NCBI GenBank assembly: GCA_003135455.1
Contig: PLBV01000127.1
Coordinates: forward strand, 770-48,694
Length of the DNA stretch: 47,925 nucleotides
Direction: 5' to 3'
Origin: Hyphomicrobiales bacterium
GTDB taxonomy: Bacteria > Pseudomonadota > Alphaproteobacteria > Rhizobiales > Methyloligellaceae
Part shown: positions 1 to 8,852 of the stretch, piece after piece
Position numbering within the stretch: position 1 is the stretch's first letter
Layout: each line of letters starts with the position of its first letter
Translations under genes and position numbers: made by a program
The notes under the pieces: model-generated
The model's input: the letters and a program-made list of their open reading frames with translations, nothing else
Told to the model about the DNA's origin: nothing
The model's database searches: none

Positions 1-212
<212 letters not shown>

Positions 213-304
213 GGGCCTCGACACTACACCGAAAGGCGGGTGAGTCGGTAGCCTAAAGGTGAGGCTACCTCGGCTTGCCGGTGGAGGCTGTGGTTAAGCC
301 GCCT

Positions 305-661
305 TTACTGGGATTGGGGCGCTTGCGGAGCGGCCGGTGCGGCGGGAGCTTGCGGTGCGGGCGCCACCGGCAACTGCAGATTAGGCAGACCGTTTTCCGA
401 GGGCGAGGAGCCTGCCGGGGTCAGCACCGAGGTGGGCGTGCTCTGATGGCTCGCCAGAAGCGACAGCGCGAGGCTGGTGGCGAAGAAGCACGCCGCGAGC
501 ACGGCGGTGGTCTTGGTCAGTGCGTTGCCGGCGCTGCGACCAGTCATGAAGCCGCCGCCACCGCCGATGCCAAGGGCGCCGCCTTCGGAGCGTTGCAGCA
601 GCACGACGCCGACGAGGGCCGCCGCGACCATGACATGAATGACGAGAAGCACTGTGGTCAT
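305..661 (-). CDS. secG: Preprotein translocase subunit SecG
   Basis: SecG is the small inner-membrane subunit that assists SecYE and SecA in protein export. The 118-residue product has the usual two membrane segments, at about residues 1-22 and 50-70, joined by the conserved loop LLQRSEGGALGIGGGGG and followed by FMTGRSAGNALTKTT. After about residue 75 the chain becomes a Pro/Ala/Gln-rich tail (PAPQAPAAPAAPQAP), a frequent and poorly conserved feature of alphaproteobacterial SecG. The ATG at 661 overlaps the stop of the upstream small exported protein as ATGA, so the two are probably translationally coupled. pyrG follows 92 bp downstream. Confidence 0.95.
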   Translation of the reverse strand: MTTVLLVIHVMVAAALVGVVLLQRSEGGALGIGGGGGFMTGRSAGNALTKTTAVLAACFFATSLALSLLASHQSTPTSVLTPAGSSPSENGLPNLQLPVAPAPQAPAAPAAPQAPQSQ

Positions 662-1086
662 CGTGTGGCCTTAGGTTTTGCTGGCGCCGTCTTATCCTGA
701 TCCGCCAGGGCTTGGCTAGGGTTGGCGGAAGGTGCGGGCGAGGCAGGCGTCGTGGGCTTGCGGTCGGGCAGAGGCACCTCGCCAGCAGGCGGCGGAGCCT
801 TGGCCTTGGCGATGCCGCCGCCCCGGCAGCGGAACTCGATCTGCTCCTCGATGCTCAAGAACCGCCTTACCTGCTCGATCTCGGTCTCGTTCAGATGCGT
901 CTTGACCCAGTCGGGGCCCTGGTCGAGCGCCACCTGCATCTCCTTGGTGAGGAGCTGCCTGCGCTGGGCCTGCAAGCCGGCGCAGCTGTCCTTGTCGAGC
1001 GGCTCTCCAACCACGCTTATGGCGGCAAGCGGGCTCACAGCCGCAACAAGCACCAAGATTGCGCTGAGACGCTCGATCGACATCAT
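658..1086 (-). CDS. Small exported protein of unknown function, coupled to secG
   Basis: I do not recognise a named family. From the ATG at 1086 (a second in-frame ATG is at 1083) the 142-residue product begins with a likely Sec signal peptide (MMSIERLSAILVLVAAVSP). A short soluble domain of about 60 residues follows, with two cysteines (DSCAGLQ and EFRCRGG) that could form a disulfide, and a central acidic-aromatic helix (LNETEIEQVRRFLSIEEQ). The C terminus is Pro/Ala/Lys-rich and low complexity. The stop overlaps the secG start as ATGA, and tpiA lies 99 bp upstream. A longer reading from 1158 is open, but its extra 24 residues look non-coding and would bury the signal peptide. A periplasmic location is inferred from the signal peptide only. 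Confidence 0.75.
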   Translation of the reverse strand: MMSIERLSAILVLVAAVSPLAAISVVGEPLDKDSCAGLQAQRRQLLTKEMQVALDQGPDWVKTHLNETEIEQVRRFLSIEEQIEFRCRGGGIAKAKAPPPAGEVPLPDRKPTTPASPAPSANPSQALADQDKTAPAKPKATR

Positions 1087-1185
1087 GGCCCCGCCGAAGC
1101 GACCTCCCTCCCTATAATGAGGCTGCCGCAGCATGGCGAAGTTCGCGGCCCTTGCCAACCTCCAGCGGTAAAGTTTTGCCCCGCA

Positions 1186-1953
1186 TCAAGCGTTTGTTTC
1201 GGCGTAAGTGCTCAAAATGCCATAGAAATCGCTGGCCTTTAGGCTCGCGCCCCCGACCAGCGCGCCGTTGACCTCGGCAACCGAAAGGAACTCGCTGGCG
1301 TTAGCGGGCTTCACCGAGCCTCCATAGAGAATGCGCACATCGCTCCCCTCGGCCTCGCCCAGTCGCTGCTTGAGCCCGGCGCGGATGAAGCCATGCACTT
1401 GCCCCACATCGTCGGCGCTTGGCGTGAGCCCGGTGCCGATTGCCCAGACGGGCTCATAGGCGATCACAATATTGGCGGCGGCTGCCGATGGCGGCACCGA
1501 GCCAGCCAGCTGGCGGCCAACCACGTCCAAGGTCGCGCCTCCCCGCCGCTCGGCTTCCGTCTCGCCGATGCAAATGATTGCCGTAAGGCCGGCGCGATGG
1601 GCGGCGGCGGCCTTGGCATTGACCAGGGCATCGGTCTCGCCATGGTCGGCGCGGCGCTCCGAATGGCCGACGATGATGGCTTCCGCGCCCGCATCGGCCA
1701 GCATCTCGGCGGAGAGGTCGCCGGTATGGGCACCTGACGGCAAAGGGTGGCAGTCCTGGGCGCCGAGGGCGACCGCGCTGCCCATCAGCACCTCCCGGGC
1801 GAGGGAAAGGAGCGTCGCGGGTGGGCAGACCATGATGTCGGTTGCCACGGGGTCGCGGTTGAGGCGTTCGAGCAGCGAGCTCAACTCGCCAAGCGATGCG
1901 CCGAGCCCGTTCATTTTCCAATTGCCGGCGACCAGCGGTCTGATGCCTTTCAC
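1186..1953 (-). CDS. tpiA: Triosephosphate isomerase
   Basis: The enzyme interconverts dihydroxyacetone phosphate and glyceraldehyde 3-phosphate in glycolysis and the Calvin and Entner-Doudoroff routes. The product has the family's active-site lysine in GNWKMNG near residue 13, the electrophilic histidine in IIVGHSERR, the catalytic glutamate in [11 protein letters not shown], and the C-terminal phosphate-binding [11 protein letters not shown] placed the start at the GTG at 1953, which gives 255 residues (the normal size) and has AAGGGGGATGAG just upstream. An ATG at 2019 would add 22 residues with no counterpart in the family. The gene heads the minus-strand group tpiA, small exported protein, secG, pyrG and is divergent from ppiD. 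Confidence 0.96.
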   Translation of the reverse strand: MKGIRPLVAGNWKMNGLGASLGELSSLLERLNRDPVATDIMVCPPATLLSLAREVLMGSAVALGAQDCHPLPSGAHTGDLSAEMLADAGAEAIIVGHSERRADHGETDALVNAKAAAAHRAGLTAIICIGETEAERRGGATLDVVGRQLAGSVPPSAAAANIVIAYEPVWAIGTGLTPSADDVGQVHGFIRAGLKQRLGEAEGSDVRILYGGSVKPANASEFLSVAEVNGALVGGASLKASDFYGILSTYAETNA

Positions 1954-2043
1954 CTCATCCCCCTTCAATGCAAGGCCTTGCGGGAGCCTCCACTGAGGCT
2001 TTTCAGGCTCTTCGCCCAAGGGCTTGGCCTTGCAAGCCCCGCC

Positions 2044-2072
2044 TTGCCGCCCCGCATCTTGCTACCTATGAT
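2044..2072 (+). promoter_or_regulatory. Housekeeping-type promoter for the ppiD-trpE operon
   Basis: A -35 element TTGCCG (2044-2049) and a -10 element TATGAT (2067-2072) are separated by exactly 17 bp. They lie about 80 bp upstream of the ppiD start, in the 199-bp divergent region shared with tpiA. Since trpE overlaps ppiD, this is probably also the main trpE promoter. No comparably good promoter was seen facing tpiA. Confidence 0.6.
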
Positions 2073-2152
2073 GCGCGCGCCCGCGCCAAGGCTCTCTCAA
2101 GCTTGGGCTGCCGGCGCGGCGAATGCAAACATCGAATGGAAGGTTCTAAGAC

Positions 2153-4045
2153 GTGGCACTCGACACTTTGCGCAAAGGGGCAGGACGCCTAATCGGCATG
2201 ATCCTGATGGGCCTCCTGGTCATCAGCTTCGGCGTCTGGGGCATCGCCGACATTTTCCGCGGCTATGGCCATCAGACGCTGATCAGCGTCGGCGATGTCG
2301 AGATCTCCGCGCCGGATTATCTCCGCGCACAACGGGAAATGCTGCACAGCATGAGCACAGAGGCCGGCCGCAGCCTGTCCTTGCAGGAGGCCCGCCAGGC
2401 GGGGCTCGACTCCCGCGTGATCCAGCGGCTGGTCGCAAGCGCCGCCGTCGATACCCACGCCCACGACCTCAAGCTCGGCATCAGCGAGGCTGCCCTGCTG
2501 GACGAGATCATGAGCGAACCGAACCTGAAGGACCCGGCGGGCAATTTCAGCCCGATCGCCTTCCAGCAGCTCCTGCGCAATATTGGCTTGAGCGAGCAGG
2601 GGTTCGTTGACGAACAGCGCGAGCGGAGCCTCCGTCGCCAGCTGATCGGGACAGTCAGCAAGACGGTGAGCACGCCGCAGATTCTGCTCACCGCGCTCAA
2701 CCGCTACAACGACGAGACCCGCTCGCTCCTCTATGTGATCGTGTCGAAGACCGCGGGCGGGTCTACGCCAGAGCCGACCGAGGAAGACCTGAAGCGCTTC
2801 TTCGACAATCACCACGCCAAATTTACTCAAGGCGAGACCCGCAAGATCGGCGTGCTGGCGGTGACGCCCGAAACCGTCAAGGATGAGGTGAAGATCAGCG
2901 AGGACGACATCAAGGCCGCCTATGAGGCTGGCAAGGACAAGCTCGGCCAGCCCGAGCGCCGGCACGTGCAGCAGATCTCCTTCGCCGACAAGGCGGCGGC
3001 TGAGGCCGCCTATCAGAAGATCCAGTCGGGCACCGACTTTGCCGCCGTGGCCAAAGAGCAAGGCTTGAGCGACACCGACATCGATCTCGGCACGATGAAG
3101 CTCCAGGACCTTGCCGACCCCGCCGTCGCCGATGCCGCCTTCAAGTTGGAGGCGAACACGGTGAGTGAGCCGGTCGACGGCAAGCTCGGCACCGTGTTGT
3201 TGCGCGTGACCGCGATCGAGCCCGGCAAGGTTCCGAGCTACGAGGAGGCCAAGGCCGAGGTGGAGAAGGGCATCCTCAAGGAGCGCGCCGAGGGCGTGAT
3301 ACTCGACCTGCACGACCGCATCGAAGACCAGCGCGCCTCGGGCGCCAAGCTGTCGGAGGTCGCCCTGAAGCTCAAGCTTCCCTATCAGGTCGTCGACCAG
3401 GTCGATCGGCGGGGCAAGGGACCGGACGGCGCAGATGTGCCGCTGGCGGGCAAGTCGGACCTGCTCGATGCGGCCTTCTCTACCGATGTGGGCGTCGAGA
3501 ACGACCCGCTCGACAACAAGGATGGCGGCTTCGTCTGGTACGACTTGCTGGGCGTCGCTCCGCAACAGCTGAAGCCGTTCGAGCAGGTCAAGGACGAGGT
3601 TACCAAGGACTGGCGCCAGGACACCGAGCGGGACCGCTTGGCCAAATACACCGACGGCCTGGTGCAGAATTTGAAGGACGGCAAAACGCTCGAGGATCTC
3701 GCCAAGGAGCTCAATACCGAGGTCACGACGTCGGAGCCCCTGAAGCGGGCCGGTATGACGGTCAACGTGCTGCCGCCGGCCGTGGCGCAGGCCTTTACCT
3801 TGCCGCAGGGCGGGTATGGCTCGGCGCCCAGCGGCATCGATGAGGGCCGGATCGTGTTCCAGGTGGACAAGGTCAACCCGCCTGCCGACCTCCCGGTCCC
3901 CGCGGCCGAGGAGCTGAAGCGGCAGCTCAATGTGTTTCTGAGCGACGATATGGTGGCGGAATATTTCGTGGCGCTGGAAGACCGTTACGGCGTCACCATC
4001 AACCAGGCGGCGCTGGCCAAGCTTGTCGGCGGCGACCAGCAATGA
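2153..4045 (+). CDS. ppiD: Membrane-anchored periplasmic peptidyl-prolyl isomerase (PpiD/SurA type)
   Basis: This is a PpiD-like folding factor that helps proteins emerging from the Sec translocon. The 630-residue product has one N-terminal membrane anchor at about residues 12-30 (LIGMILMGLLVISFGVWGI), then a SurA_N-like helical domain from about 35 to 190. A parvulin-type rotamase domain at about 230-360 contains RRHVQQISFADKAAAEAAY, a FAAVAKEQGLSDT-like core and EPVDGKLGTVLLRVT. A long C-terminal region follows. The start is a GTG at 2153 with GGAAGG nine bases upstream. The stop overlaps the trpE ATG as ATGA. The pairing of this isomerase with trpE is a familiar alphaproteobacterial arrangement. 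The symbol follows architecture; the isomerase domain may be catalytically weak, as in E. coli PpiD. Confidence 0.88.
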   Translation: MALDTLRKGAGRLIGMILMGLLVISFGVWGIADIFRGYGHQTLISVGDVEISAPDYLRAQREMLHSMSTEAGRSLSLQEARQAGLDSRVIQRLVASAAVDTHAHDLKLGISEAALLDEIMSEPNLKDPAGNFSPIAFQQLLRNIGLSEQGFVDEQRERSLRRQLIGTVSKTVSTPQILLTALNRYNDETRSLLYVIVSKTAGGSTPEPTEEDLKRFFDNHHAKFTQGETRKIGVLAVTPETVKDEVKISEDDIKAAYEAGKDKLGQPERRHVQQISFADKAAAEAAYQKIQSGTDFAAVAKEQGLSDTDIDLGTMKLQDLADPAVADAAFKLEANTVSEPVDGKLGTVLLRVTAIEPGKVPSYEEAKAEVEKGILKERAEGVILDLHDRIEDQRASGAKLSEVALKLKLPYQVVDQVDRRGKGPDGADVPLAGKSDLLDAAFSTDVGVENDPLDNKDGGFVWYDLLGVAPQQLKPFEQVKDEVTKDWRQDTERDRLAKYTDGLVQNLKDGKTLEDLAKELNTEVTTSEPLKRAGMTVNVLPPAVAQAFTLPQGGYGSAPSGIDEGRIVFQVDKVNPPADLPVPAAEELKRQLNVFLSDDMVAEYFVALEDRYGVTINQAALAKLVGGDQQ

Positions 4046-5610
4046 GCGCCTCGCCGGCGGCTGCCGTCACGCCGCTCCGCGAGCGAGGCGCCACCGTCCT
4101 CATCGAGCCGGACTTCGCAAGCTTTGCGCGGGTGTATGACGAGGGCACGCCGCAAGTCGCCTGGACACGGCTCGTCGCCGATCTGGAGACACCGGTGTCG
4201 GCGATGCTCAAGCTCGCCCATGAGCGCCCGAACAGCTTCCTGCTGGAGTCGGTCGAAGGGGGCGCCGCACGTGGCCGCTACTCCATCATCGGCTGTGAGC
4301 CCGATCTGATCTGGCGTGCCGATGGGAACAAGGCCGAATTGAACCGGGCGCCGCAGTCCGATCATGACGCCTTCGCTCCCTCGCCGCACCCCACGCTGCA
4401 ATCGCTCCGCGCGCTCTTGGCGGAATCGGCGATTGCGCTGCCGCTGGAGCTGCCCCCCATGGCCGCCGGCATTTTCGGCTATATGGGCTACGACACGGTG
4501 CGGCTGATCGAGGACTTGCCGACGGCCGCGCCCGATGCGCTGGCGCTCCCCCACAGCATCCTGGTCCGGCCGACGCTGATCGTGATTTTCGACACGGTGA
4601 AGGATGAGATGACGGTGGTGACGCCGGTCAGACCCGCCCCAGGTGTCAGCGCCAAGGCGGCCTATGCGCGCGCGACCGACCGGCTCAACGTGGTGGTCGA
4701 GCGGCTCGACCAGCCCCTGCCCCATGCCGCCGATATCGATCCGAGCGCCACACATCCGGAGCTGAAGCCTTCCAGCACGCCCGAGGCCTATATGGCCAAG
4801 GTCGCCCGCGCCAAGGAGTACATCGCTGCCGGCGACGTCTTCCAGGTGGTGCTCAGCCAGCGCTTCGAGGCGCCGTTCACGCTGCCCTCCTTCGCGCTTT
4901 ACCGGGCGCTGAGAAGGGTCAACCCCTCCCCTTTCCTTTATTATCTCAATTTCGGCGGCTTCGCCGTGGTGGGCTCCAGCCCCGAGATCCTGGTGCGGGT
5001 GCGCGACGGCAAGGTCACCATTCGCCCCATCGCCGGCACGCGCCGCCGCGGCGCCACGCCGGAAGAGGACAAGGCGCTCGCCGCCGAGCTGCTCGCCGAC
5101 GCCAAGGAGCGCGCCGAGCACCTGATGCTGCTCGATCTCGGCCGCAACGATGTGGGACGCGTGGCGGAGGTCGGGAGCGTGCGCGTCACCGATAGCTTCT
5201 TCCTCGAATATTACAGCCAGGTGATGCACATCGTGTCGAATGTGGAGGGGACGCTCGACCCCCGCTTCGACGCCATCGACGCGCTGATGGCGGGCTTCCC
5301 CGCCGGCACCGTGTCGGGGGCGCCCAAGGTGCGCGCCATGGAGATCATCGACGAGCTGGAAGACGGGCGGCGCGGGATCTATGCCGGCTGCGTCGGCTAT
5401 TTCTCGGCCAATGGCGAGATGGACTCTTGCATCGTGCTCAGGACCTCGGTGGTGAAGGACGGCACCATGTATGTGCAGGCGGGCGCCGGCGTCGTCGCCG
5501 ACTCCGTGCCTGAGCGCGAGCAGGCCGAATGCGTGGAGAAGGCCAAGGCCCTGTTCAAGGCCGCCGAGGAGGCGGTTCGCTTCTCGGCCCGCGCCAAACG
5601 GGGCCAGTAG
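4042..5610 (+). CDS. trpE: Anthranilate synthase component I
   Basis: TrpE converts chorismate and ammonia to anthranilate, the first committed step of tryptophan synthesis. The 522-residue protein carries the feedback-site motif LLESVEGG near residue 70 and the chorismate-binding core: PSPFLYYLNFGGFAVVGSSPE, PIAGTRRRG, LMLLDLGRNDVGR and FPAGTVSGAPKVRAMEII. It is a stand-alone TrpE with no fused glutaminase, unlike the TrpEG fusion of Rhizobiaceae; trpG is a separate gene 750 bp downstream. The ATG overlaps the ppiD stop, so expression is probably coupled to ppiD. No tryptophan-rich leader peptide or attenuator was seen upstream. Confidence 0.97.
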   Translation: MSASPAAAVTPLRERGATVLIEPDFASFARVYDEGTPQVAWTRLVADLETPVSAMLKLAHERPNSFLLESVEGGAARGRYSIIGCEPDLIWRADGNKAELNRAPQSDHDAFAPSPHPTLQSLRALLAESAIALPLELPPMAAGIFGYMGYDTVRLIEDLPTAAPDALALPHSILVRPTLIVIFDTVKDEMTVVTPVRPAPGVSAKAAYARATDRLNVVVERLDQPLPHAADIDPSATHPELKPSSTPEAYMAKVARAKEYIAAGDVFQVVLSQRFEAPFTLPSFALYRALRRVNPSPFLYYLNFGGFAVVGSSPEILVRVRDGKVTIRPIAGTRRRGATPEEDKALAAELLADAKERAEHLMLLDLGRNDVGRVAEVGSVRVTDSFFLEYYSQVMHIVSNVEGTLDPRFDAIDALMAGFPAGTVSGAPKVRAMEIIDELEDGRRGIYAGCVGYFSANGEMDSCIVLRTSVVKDGTMYVQAGAGVVADSVPEREQAECVEKAKALFKAAEEAVRFSARAKRGQ

Positions 5611-5629
5611 GCGAGGGCCGGATACCCCC

Positions 5630-6154
5630 ATGCTGACGCTCTGCCTCTTGCGTCACGCCAAATCGAGCTGGCAAAGCCCGACGCTGCCGGACCGCGACCG
5701 GCCGCTCGCCTCCCGCGGGCGCGCCGAGGCCCCACTCATGGGCCGGGCCATGGCCGAGCGAGGGCTCGTGCCTCAGCTCGTGCTCTGCTCGTCGGCGCGG
5801 CGGACGCGCGACACCCTTGATCTGGTGCTGCCGGAGCTGAAGGTCACGCCGAAGGTGATCTATGAGGACAGCCTCTATCATGCGAGCTCGGCGGCGATGC
5901 TGGAGATGCTGCAGGGCATCTCCACCTCAGGCGTTGGCCAGGTCCTGCTCGTCGGCCACAACCCCGAGCTTCACGCGCTTTCGCTTGATCTCATCGGCTC
6001 CGGGCCGAAGCATATGCGCGAGCGGCTGGCGGAGAAGCTCCCGACCGCCGGGCTGGTGGTGATTATTTTCCTCGCCAGCGCATGGAAGGACGTTGTGGTG
6101 AATAGCGGGGAGCTCAAGCTGTTCCTGACGCCCAGGCTTGCGGAGGAGGACTAG
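5630..6154 (+). CDS. sixA: SixA-type histidine phosphatase
   Basis: A 174-residue histidine phosphatase of the SixA branch, which removes phosphate from phosphohistidine (in E. coli from the phosphotransferase protein NPr and, as first described, from ArcB). The phosphate-accepting histidine is His9 in LLRHAKSSW, with the family's DRDRPLASRGRAEAP at about 21-35, LCSSARRTRDT at about 52-62, and the second catalytic histidine in LLVGHNPE at His110. The ATG at 5630 starts exactly at the conserved N terminus and lies 19 bp after the trpE stop. It sits between trpE and trpG, with a 206-bp repeat-bearing gap after it. A metabolic link to tryptophan synthesis is not evident. The substrate cannot be read from sequence. 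Confidence 0.85.
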   Translation: MLTLCLLRHAKSSWQSPTLPDRDRPLASRGRAEAPLMGRAMAERGLVPQLVLCSSARRTRDTLDLVLPELKVTPKVIYEDSLYHASSAAMLEMLQGISTSGVGQVLLVGHNPELHALSLDLIGSGPKHMRERLAEKLPTAGLVVIIFLASAWKDVVVNSGELKLFLTPRLAEED

Positions 6155-6170
6155 ACTAGCGGCGTCTTTT

Positions 6171-6289
6171 GTCATACCCGCGCTAACCGGGCCTCCAGTA
6201 ACCAGCGGCCTTCGTAAAGCCGGCCACCGGGCCTACTGGTTCGCCGGGTCAATCCTCGGGTTAAGCCCGAGGACAGGTCCGGCGATGAC
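6171..6289. repeat. Dispersed intergenic inverted repeat, Rhizobiales type
   Basis: The sixA-trpG gap (6155-6360) is filled by nested inverted repeats. GTCAT at 6171-6175 pairs with ATGAC at 6285-6289; CCAGTA at 6195-6200 pairs with TACTGG at 6234-6239; and CCTCGGG-TTAAG-CCCGAGG forms a perfect 7-bp hairpin at 6254-6272. The wording (GTCAT...CCGGG...CCAGTAACCAG) resembles the mobile-looking palindromic repeats scattered between genes in Rhizobiales genomes. A shorter relative lies at 11469-11491. There is no T-run, so it is not an obvious intrinsic terminator. Confidence 0.65.
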
Positions 6290-6360
6290 AGGAAGTAAGG
6301 CCCCGCGTCGGTGAGGCGCCGACCTTGACGGGGCACCGCCCTCAAGGGTAACACCAGACC

Positions 6361-6981
6361 ATGCTGACGCTCATCGATAATTACGACAGCTTCACCTATA
6401 ACCTCGTTCATTTCCTTGGCGAATTGGGCGCGCCCACCCGTGTCTACCGCAACGACAAGGTCACGGTGGACGAGGTGCTGGCTGAAGGACCGGAGGCCAT
6501 CGTGCTATCGCCGGGCCCTTGCGACCCCGACCGCGCCGGCATTTGTTTGGAGCTGATTGCCCGCGCCGGCGCGGAAGTTCCGATCTTGGGCGTCTGCCTC
6601 GGCCATCAGGCGATCGGCCAAGTCTATGGCGGCCGCATCGTGCGCGCACCCACGCTGATGCACGGCAAGCTTTCCAAGGTGCATCACACGGGCAAAGGCG
6701 TCTTTGCCGGCATCCCGCAGGATTTCGCCGCCACCCGCTACCATTCGCTCATCATCGAGCGTGCCTCCCTCCCCGAGGCGCTGGAGATCACGGCGGAGAC
6801 GACCGACGGCGTGATCATGGGCGTGCAGCACAAGCGCTATCCGGTGCATGGCGTGCAGTTCCATCCCGAGAGCATTGCCTCGGAGCACGGCCATCGGCTG
6901 CTCGCCAACTTCCTCGATCTCGCCCGCGTCGGCCGGCGCGCCAAGGAAGCGTCCCCCCGAGAAGCCGTCGGTGTCCTCTAA
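6361..6981 (+). CDS. trpG: Anthranilate synthase component II (glutamine amidotransferase)
   Basis: TrpG hydrolyses glutamine and channels ammonia to TrpE. The 206-residue product shows the class I amidotransferase triad: nucleophile Cys79 in LGVCLGHQAIG, and His168 and Glu170 in GVQFHPES. The oxyanion region is VLSPGPCDPDRAG, and the N terminus MLTLIDNYDSFTYNLVHFLGE is characteristic of TrpG/PabA. PabA is a close relative, but the next two genes are trpD and trpC, so a role in tryptophan synthesis is the better call; dual use with a PabB elsewhere is possible. trpD begins 11 bases inside its 3' end. Confidence 0.95.
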   Translation: MLTLIDNYDSFTYNLVHFLGELGAPTRVYRNDKVTVDEVLAEGPEAIVLSPGPCDPDRAGICLELIARAGAEVPILGVCLGHQAIGQVYGGRIVRAPTLMHGKLSKVHHTGKGVFAGIPQDFAATRYHSLIIERASLPEALEITAETTDGVIMGVQHKRYPVHGVQFHPESIASEHGHRLLANFLDLARVGRRAKEASPREAVGVL

Positions 6982-8026
6982 CCCGGTGCTTGCAGGGACG
7001 GCAACGCATCCCGACCTGCGCGGGGCCATCGCCAAGGTCGCTGCCGGCGAGACCCTCAACCAGGATGAATCAGCGGATGCCTTCGAGCTGATGATGTCGG
7101 GCGCGGCGACGCAGGCGCAAATGGGCGCGCTGCTCATGGGGCTCCACGTGCGCGGCGAGACCGTGGACGAGATCGCGGGCGCGGCACGTGCCATGCGGGC
7201 GCGGGTTCTGGCCGTTCGGGCGCCGGAAGGGGCCATCGACACCTGCGGCACCGGCGGCGATGCCAAGGGTACTCACAATATCTCCACCTGCGCCGCCTTC
7301 GTGGTGGCGGGCGCCGGCGTTCCCGTCGCCAAGCACGGCAACCGCTTGATCTCCTCGCGGTCGGGCTCCGCGGACGTGCTCACCGCGCTCGGCGTCAACA
7401 TCGAGTGCACGCCTGCGACGATCGAGCGCTCTATCGCGCAATGCGGGCTCGGCTTCATGTTCGCGCCAGCCCATCATGCCGCCATGCGCCATGTGGCGTC
7501 GGTGCGCACCGAGCTCGGCACGCGCACCATCTTCAATTTGCTCGGGCCGCTCGCCAATCCGGCGGGCACCAAATATCAAGTCGTCGGCGTCTTCAGCGAA
7601 AAATGGGTGGAACCGCTCGCCCATGTGCTCGGTCTGTTGGGCGCAAAGCGGGCCTGGGTCGTGCACGGCTCCGATGGGTTGGACGAGTTGACCACAACCG
7701 GCATCAGCCATGTCGCGGTGCTCGACGCAGGCCACGTCAAGACCTTCAACATCTCCCCCCGGAATGCCGGACTGCCCGAGGCAAGCCTCAAGGACCTCAC
7801 CGGCGGCGATGCGGTCGAGAACGCCGCCCATATTCGTGCCGTGCTGCAAGGAATGAAGGGACCGTTTCGGGATATCGTGCTTCTAAATGCGGCGGCGGGA
7901 TTGCTCGTTGCGGGTAAGGCTGCATCGCTGCGCGAGGGCGTAGCACTCGCGGCTCAGTCCATCGATAGCGGCAAGGCTAGGTCCGTCCTCGACGCCCTGG
8001 TCGAGCTCAGCCATGATAAGTCTTAA
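6971..8026 (+). CDS. trpD: Anthranilate phosphoribosyltransferase
   Basis: TrpD joins anthranilate to phosphoribosyl pyrophosphate. Conserved motifs are [18 protein letters not shown] (PRPP and metal site), [19 protein letters not shown] (anthranilate and PRPP contacts), [16 protein letters not shown], and [15 protein letters not shown] start the gene at the GTG at 6971, which gives 351 residues and overlaps trpG by 11 bases; a second GTG at 6986 is possible. The open frame extends further upstream, but that part is a shadow of trpG. trpC follows after 4 bases. The start is the least certain part of this call. Confidence 0.93.
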   Translation: MSSNPVLAGTATHPDLRGAIAKVAAGETLNQDESADAFELMMSGAATQAQMGALLMGLHVRGETVDEIAGAARAMRARVLAVRAPEGAIDTCGTGGDAKGTHNISTCAAFVVAGAGVPVAKHGNRLISSRSGSADVLTALGVNIECTPATIERSIAQCGLGFMFAPAHHAAMRHVASVRTELGTRTIFNLLGPLANPAGTKYQVVGVFSEKWVEPLAHVLGLLGAKRAWVVHGSDGLDELTTTGISHVAVLDAGHVKTFNISPRNAGLPEASLKDLTGGDAVENAAHIRAVLQGMKGPFRDIVLLNAAAGLLVAGKAASLREGVALAAQSIDSGKARSVLDALVELSHDKS

Positions 8027-8030
8027 GCCC

Positions 8031-8852
8031 ATGGCAGAGGTGCTCGACAAGATCATCACCTATAAGCGGCGGGAGGTGGAAGCCGCCAAGGCTAGCCTTC
8101 CCGCTTCCGCCTTGCGTGCCCGCGCCGAGGCAGCGCCCCCGGTGCGGCCATTCGCCGAAGCGCTACGCGCTTGTGTAGCGCGGCGCGAATTCGCGCTCAT
8201 CGCCGAGGTCAAAAAGGCGAGCCCCTCCAAAGGCTTGATCCGCGCCGATTTCGATCCGGCCGCCTTGGCGCAGGCTTATGAAGCGGGCGGCGCCACCTGT
8301 CTTTCGGTGCTGACCGATGCCCCCTCCTTCCAGGGCCGGCCCGAATTTCTGACTGAGGCCCGCGCGGCCACCGGGCTGCCTGCTCTGCGCAAGGACTTTA
8401 TGCTCGACGCCTATCAGGTGCTGGAGGCGCGGGCCTGGGGGGCCGACTGCATCCTCATCATCATGGCCGCGGTCGACGATGCGACGGCGCAGGATTTGAC
8501 GCGAGCCGCCCGCGATCTCGGCATGGATGTGCTGGTCGAAATCCATGATGAGGCCGAGCTCGATCGCGCGCTCGTGCTCGATACACAGCTCATCGGCATC
8601 AACAACCGGGATCTCAAGACTTTCGAGACGAGCCTCGGCACCACCATGCGGCTTGCGCCTTGGGTGCCGGAGGAGCGCCTGGTGATCGCCGAGAGCGGCA
8701 TCTCCACCTACACCGATCTCGCCGCGCTCTCCACCTATGGCGTCTCGGCCTTCCTGGTGGGCGAGAGCCTGATGCGGCAGGAGGACGTGGCGGCGGCCAC
8801 ATGTGCGCTGCTCACCGGCTCGTTGGCACAGCAGCAGGCGGCGGAGCAATGA
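8031..8852 (+). CDS. trpC: Indole-3-glycerol phosphate synthase
   Basis: TrpC closes the indole ring from carboxyphenylaminodeoxyribulose 5-phosphate. The TIM-barrel protein has the catalytic lysine in [15 protein letters not shown], the second in [15 protein letters not shown], the glutamate in [27 protein letters not shown], and the C-terminal phosphate site VIAESGIST with AFLVGESLM. From the ATG at 8031 it has 273 residues. An in-frame ATG at 8013 would overlap trpD and add six residues; family N termini of the type MADVL-x-KI-x-xYKR favour 8031. The stop overlaps the moaC ATG as ATGA. Confidence 0.96.
   Translation: MAEVLDKIITYKRREVEAAKASLPASALRARAEAAPPVRPFAEALRACVARREFALIAEVKKASPSKGLIRADFDPAALAQAYEAGGATCLSVLTDAPSFQGRPEFLTEARAATGLPALRKDFMLDAYQVLEARAWGADCILIIMAAVDDATAQDLTRAARDLGMDVLVEIHDEAELDRALVLDTQLIGINNRDLKTFETSLGTTMRLAPWVPEERLVIAESGISTYTDLAALSTYGVSAFLVGESLMRQEDVAAATCALLTGSLAQQQAAEQ

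Noticed and set aside
1113-1118. TATAAT on the plus strand as a -10 element
   Set aside because: No plus-strand gene follows (tpiA is on the minus strand) and no matching -35 lies 16-18 bp upstream.
2189-5631. Long minus-strand open frames (617 and 548 codons) opposite ppiD and trpE
   Set aside because: They mirror intact, clearly conserved plus-strand genes; high third-position GC leaves the antisense frames open. Their translations are His/Arg/Leu-rich with no recognisable motifs.
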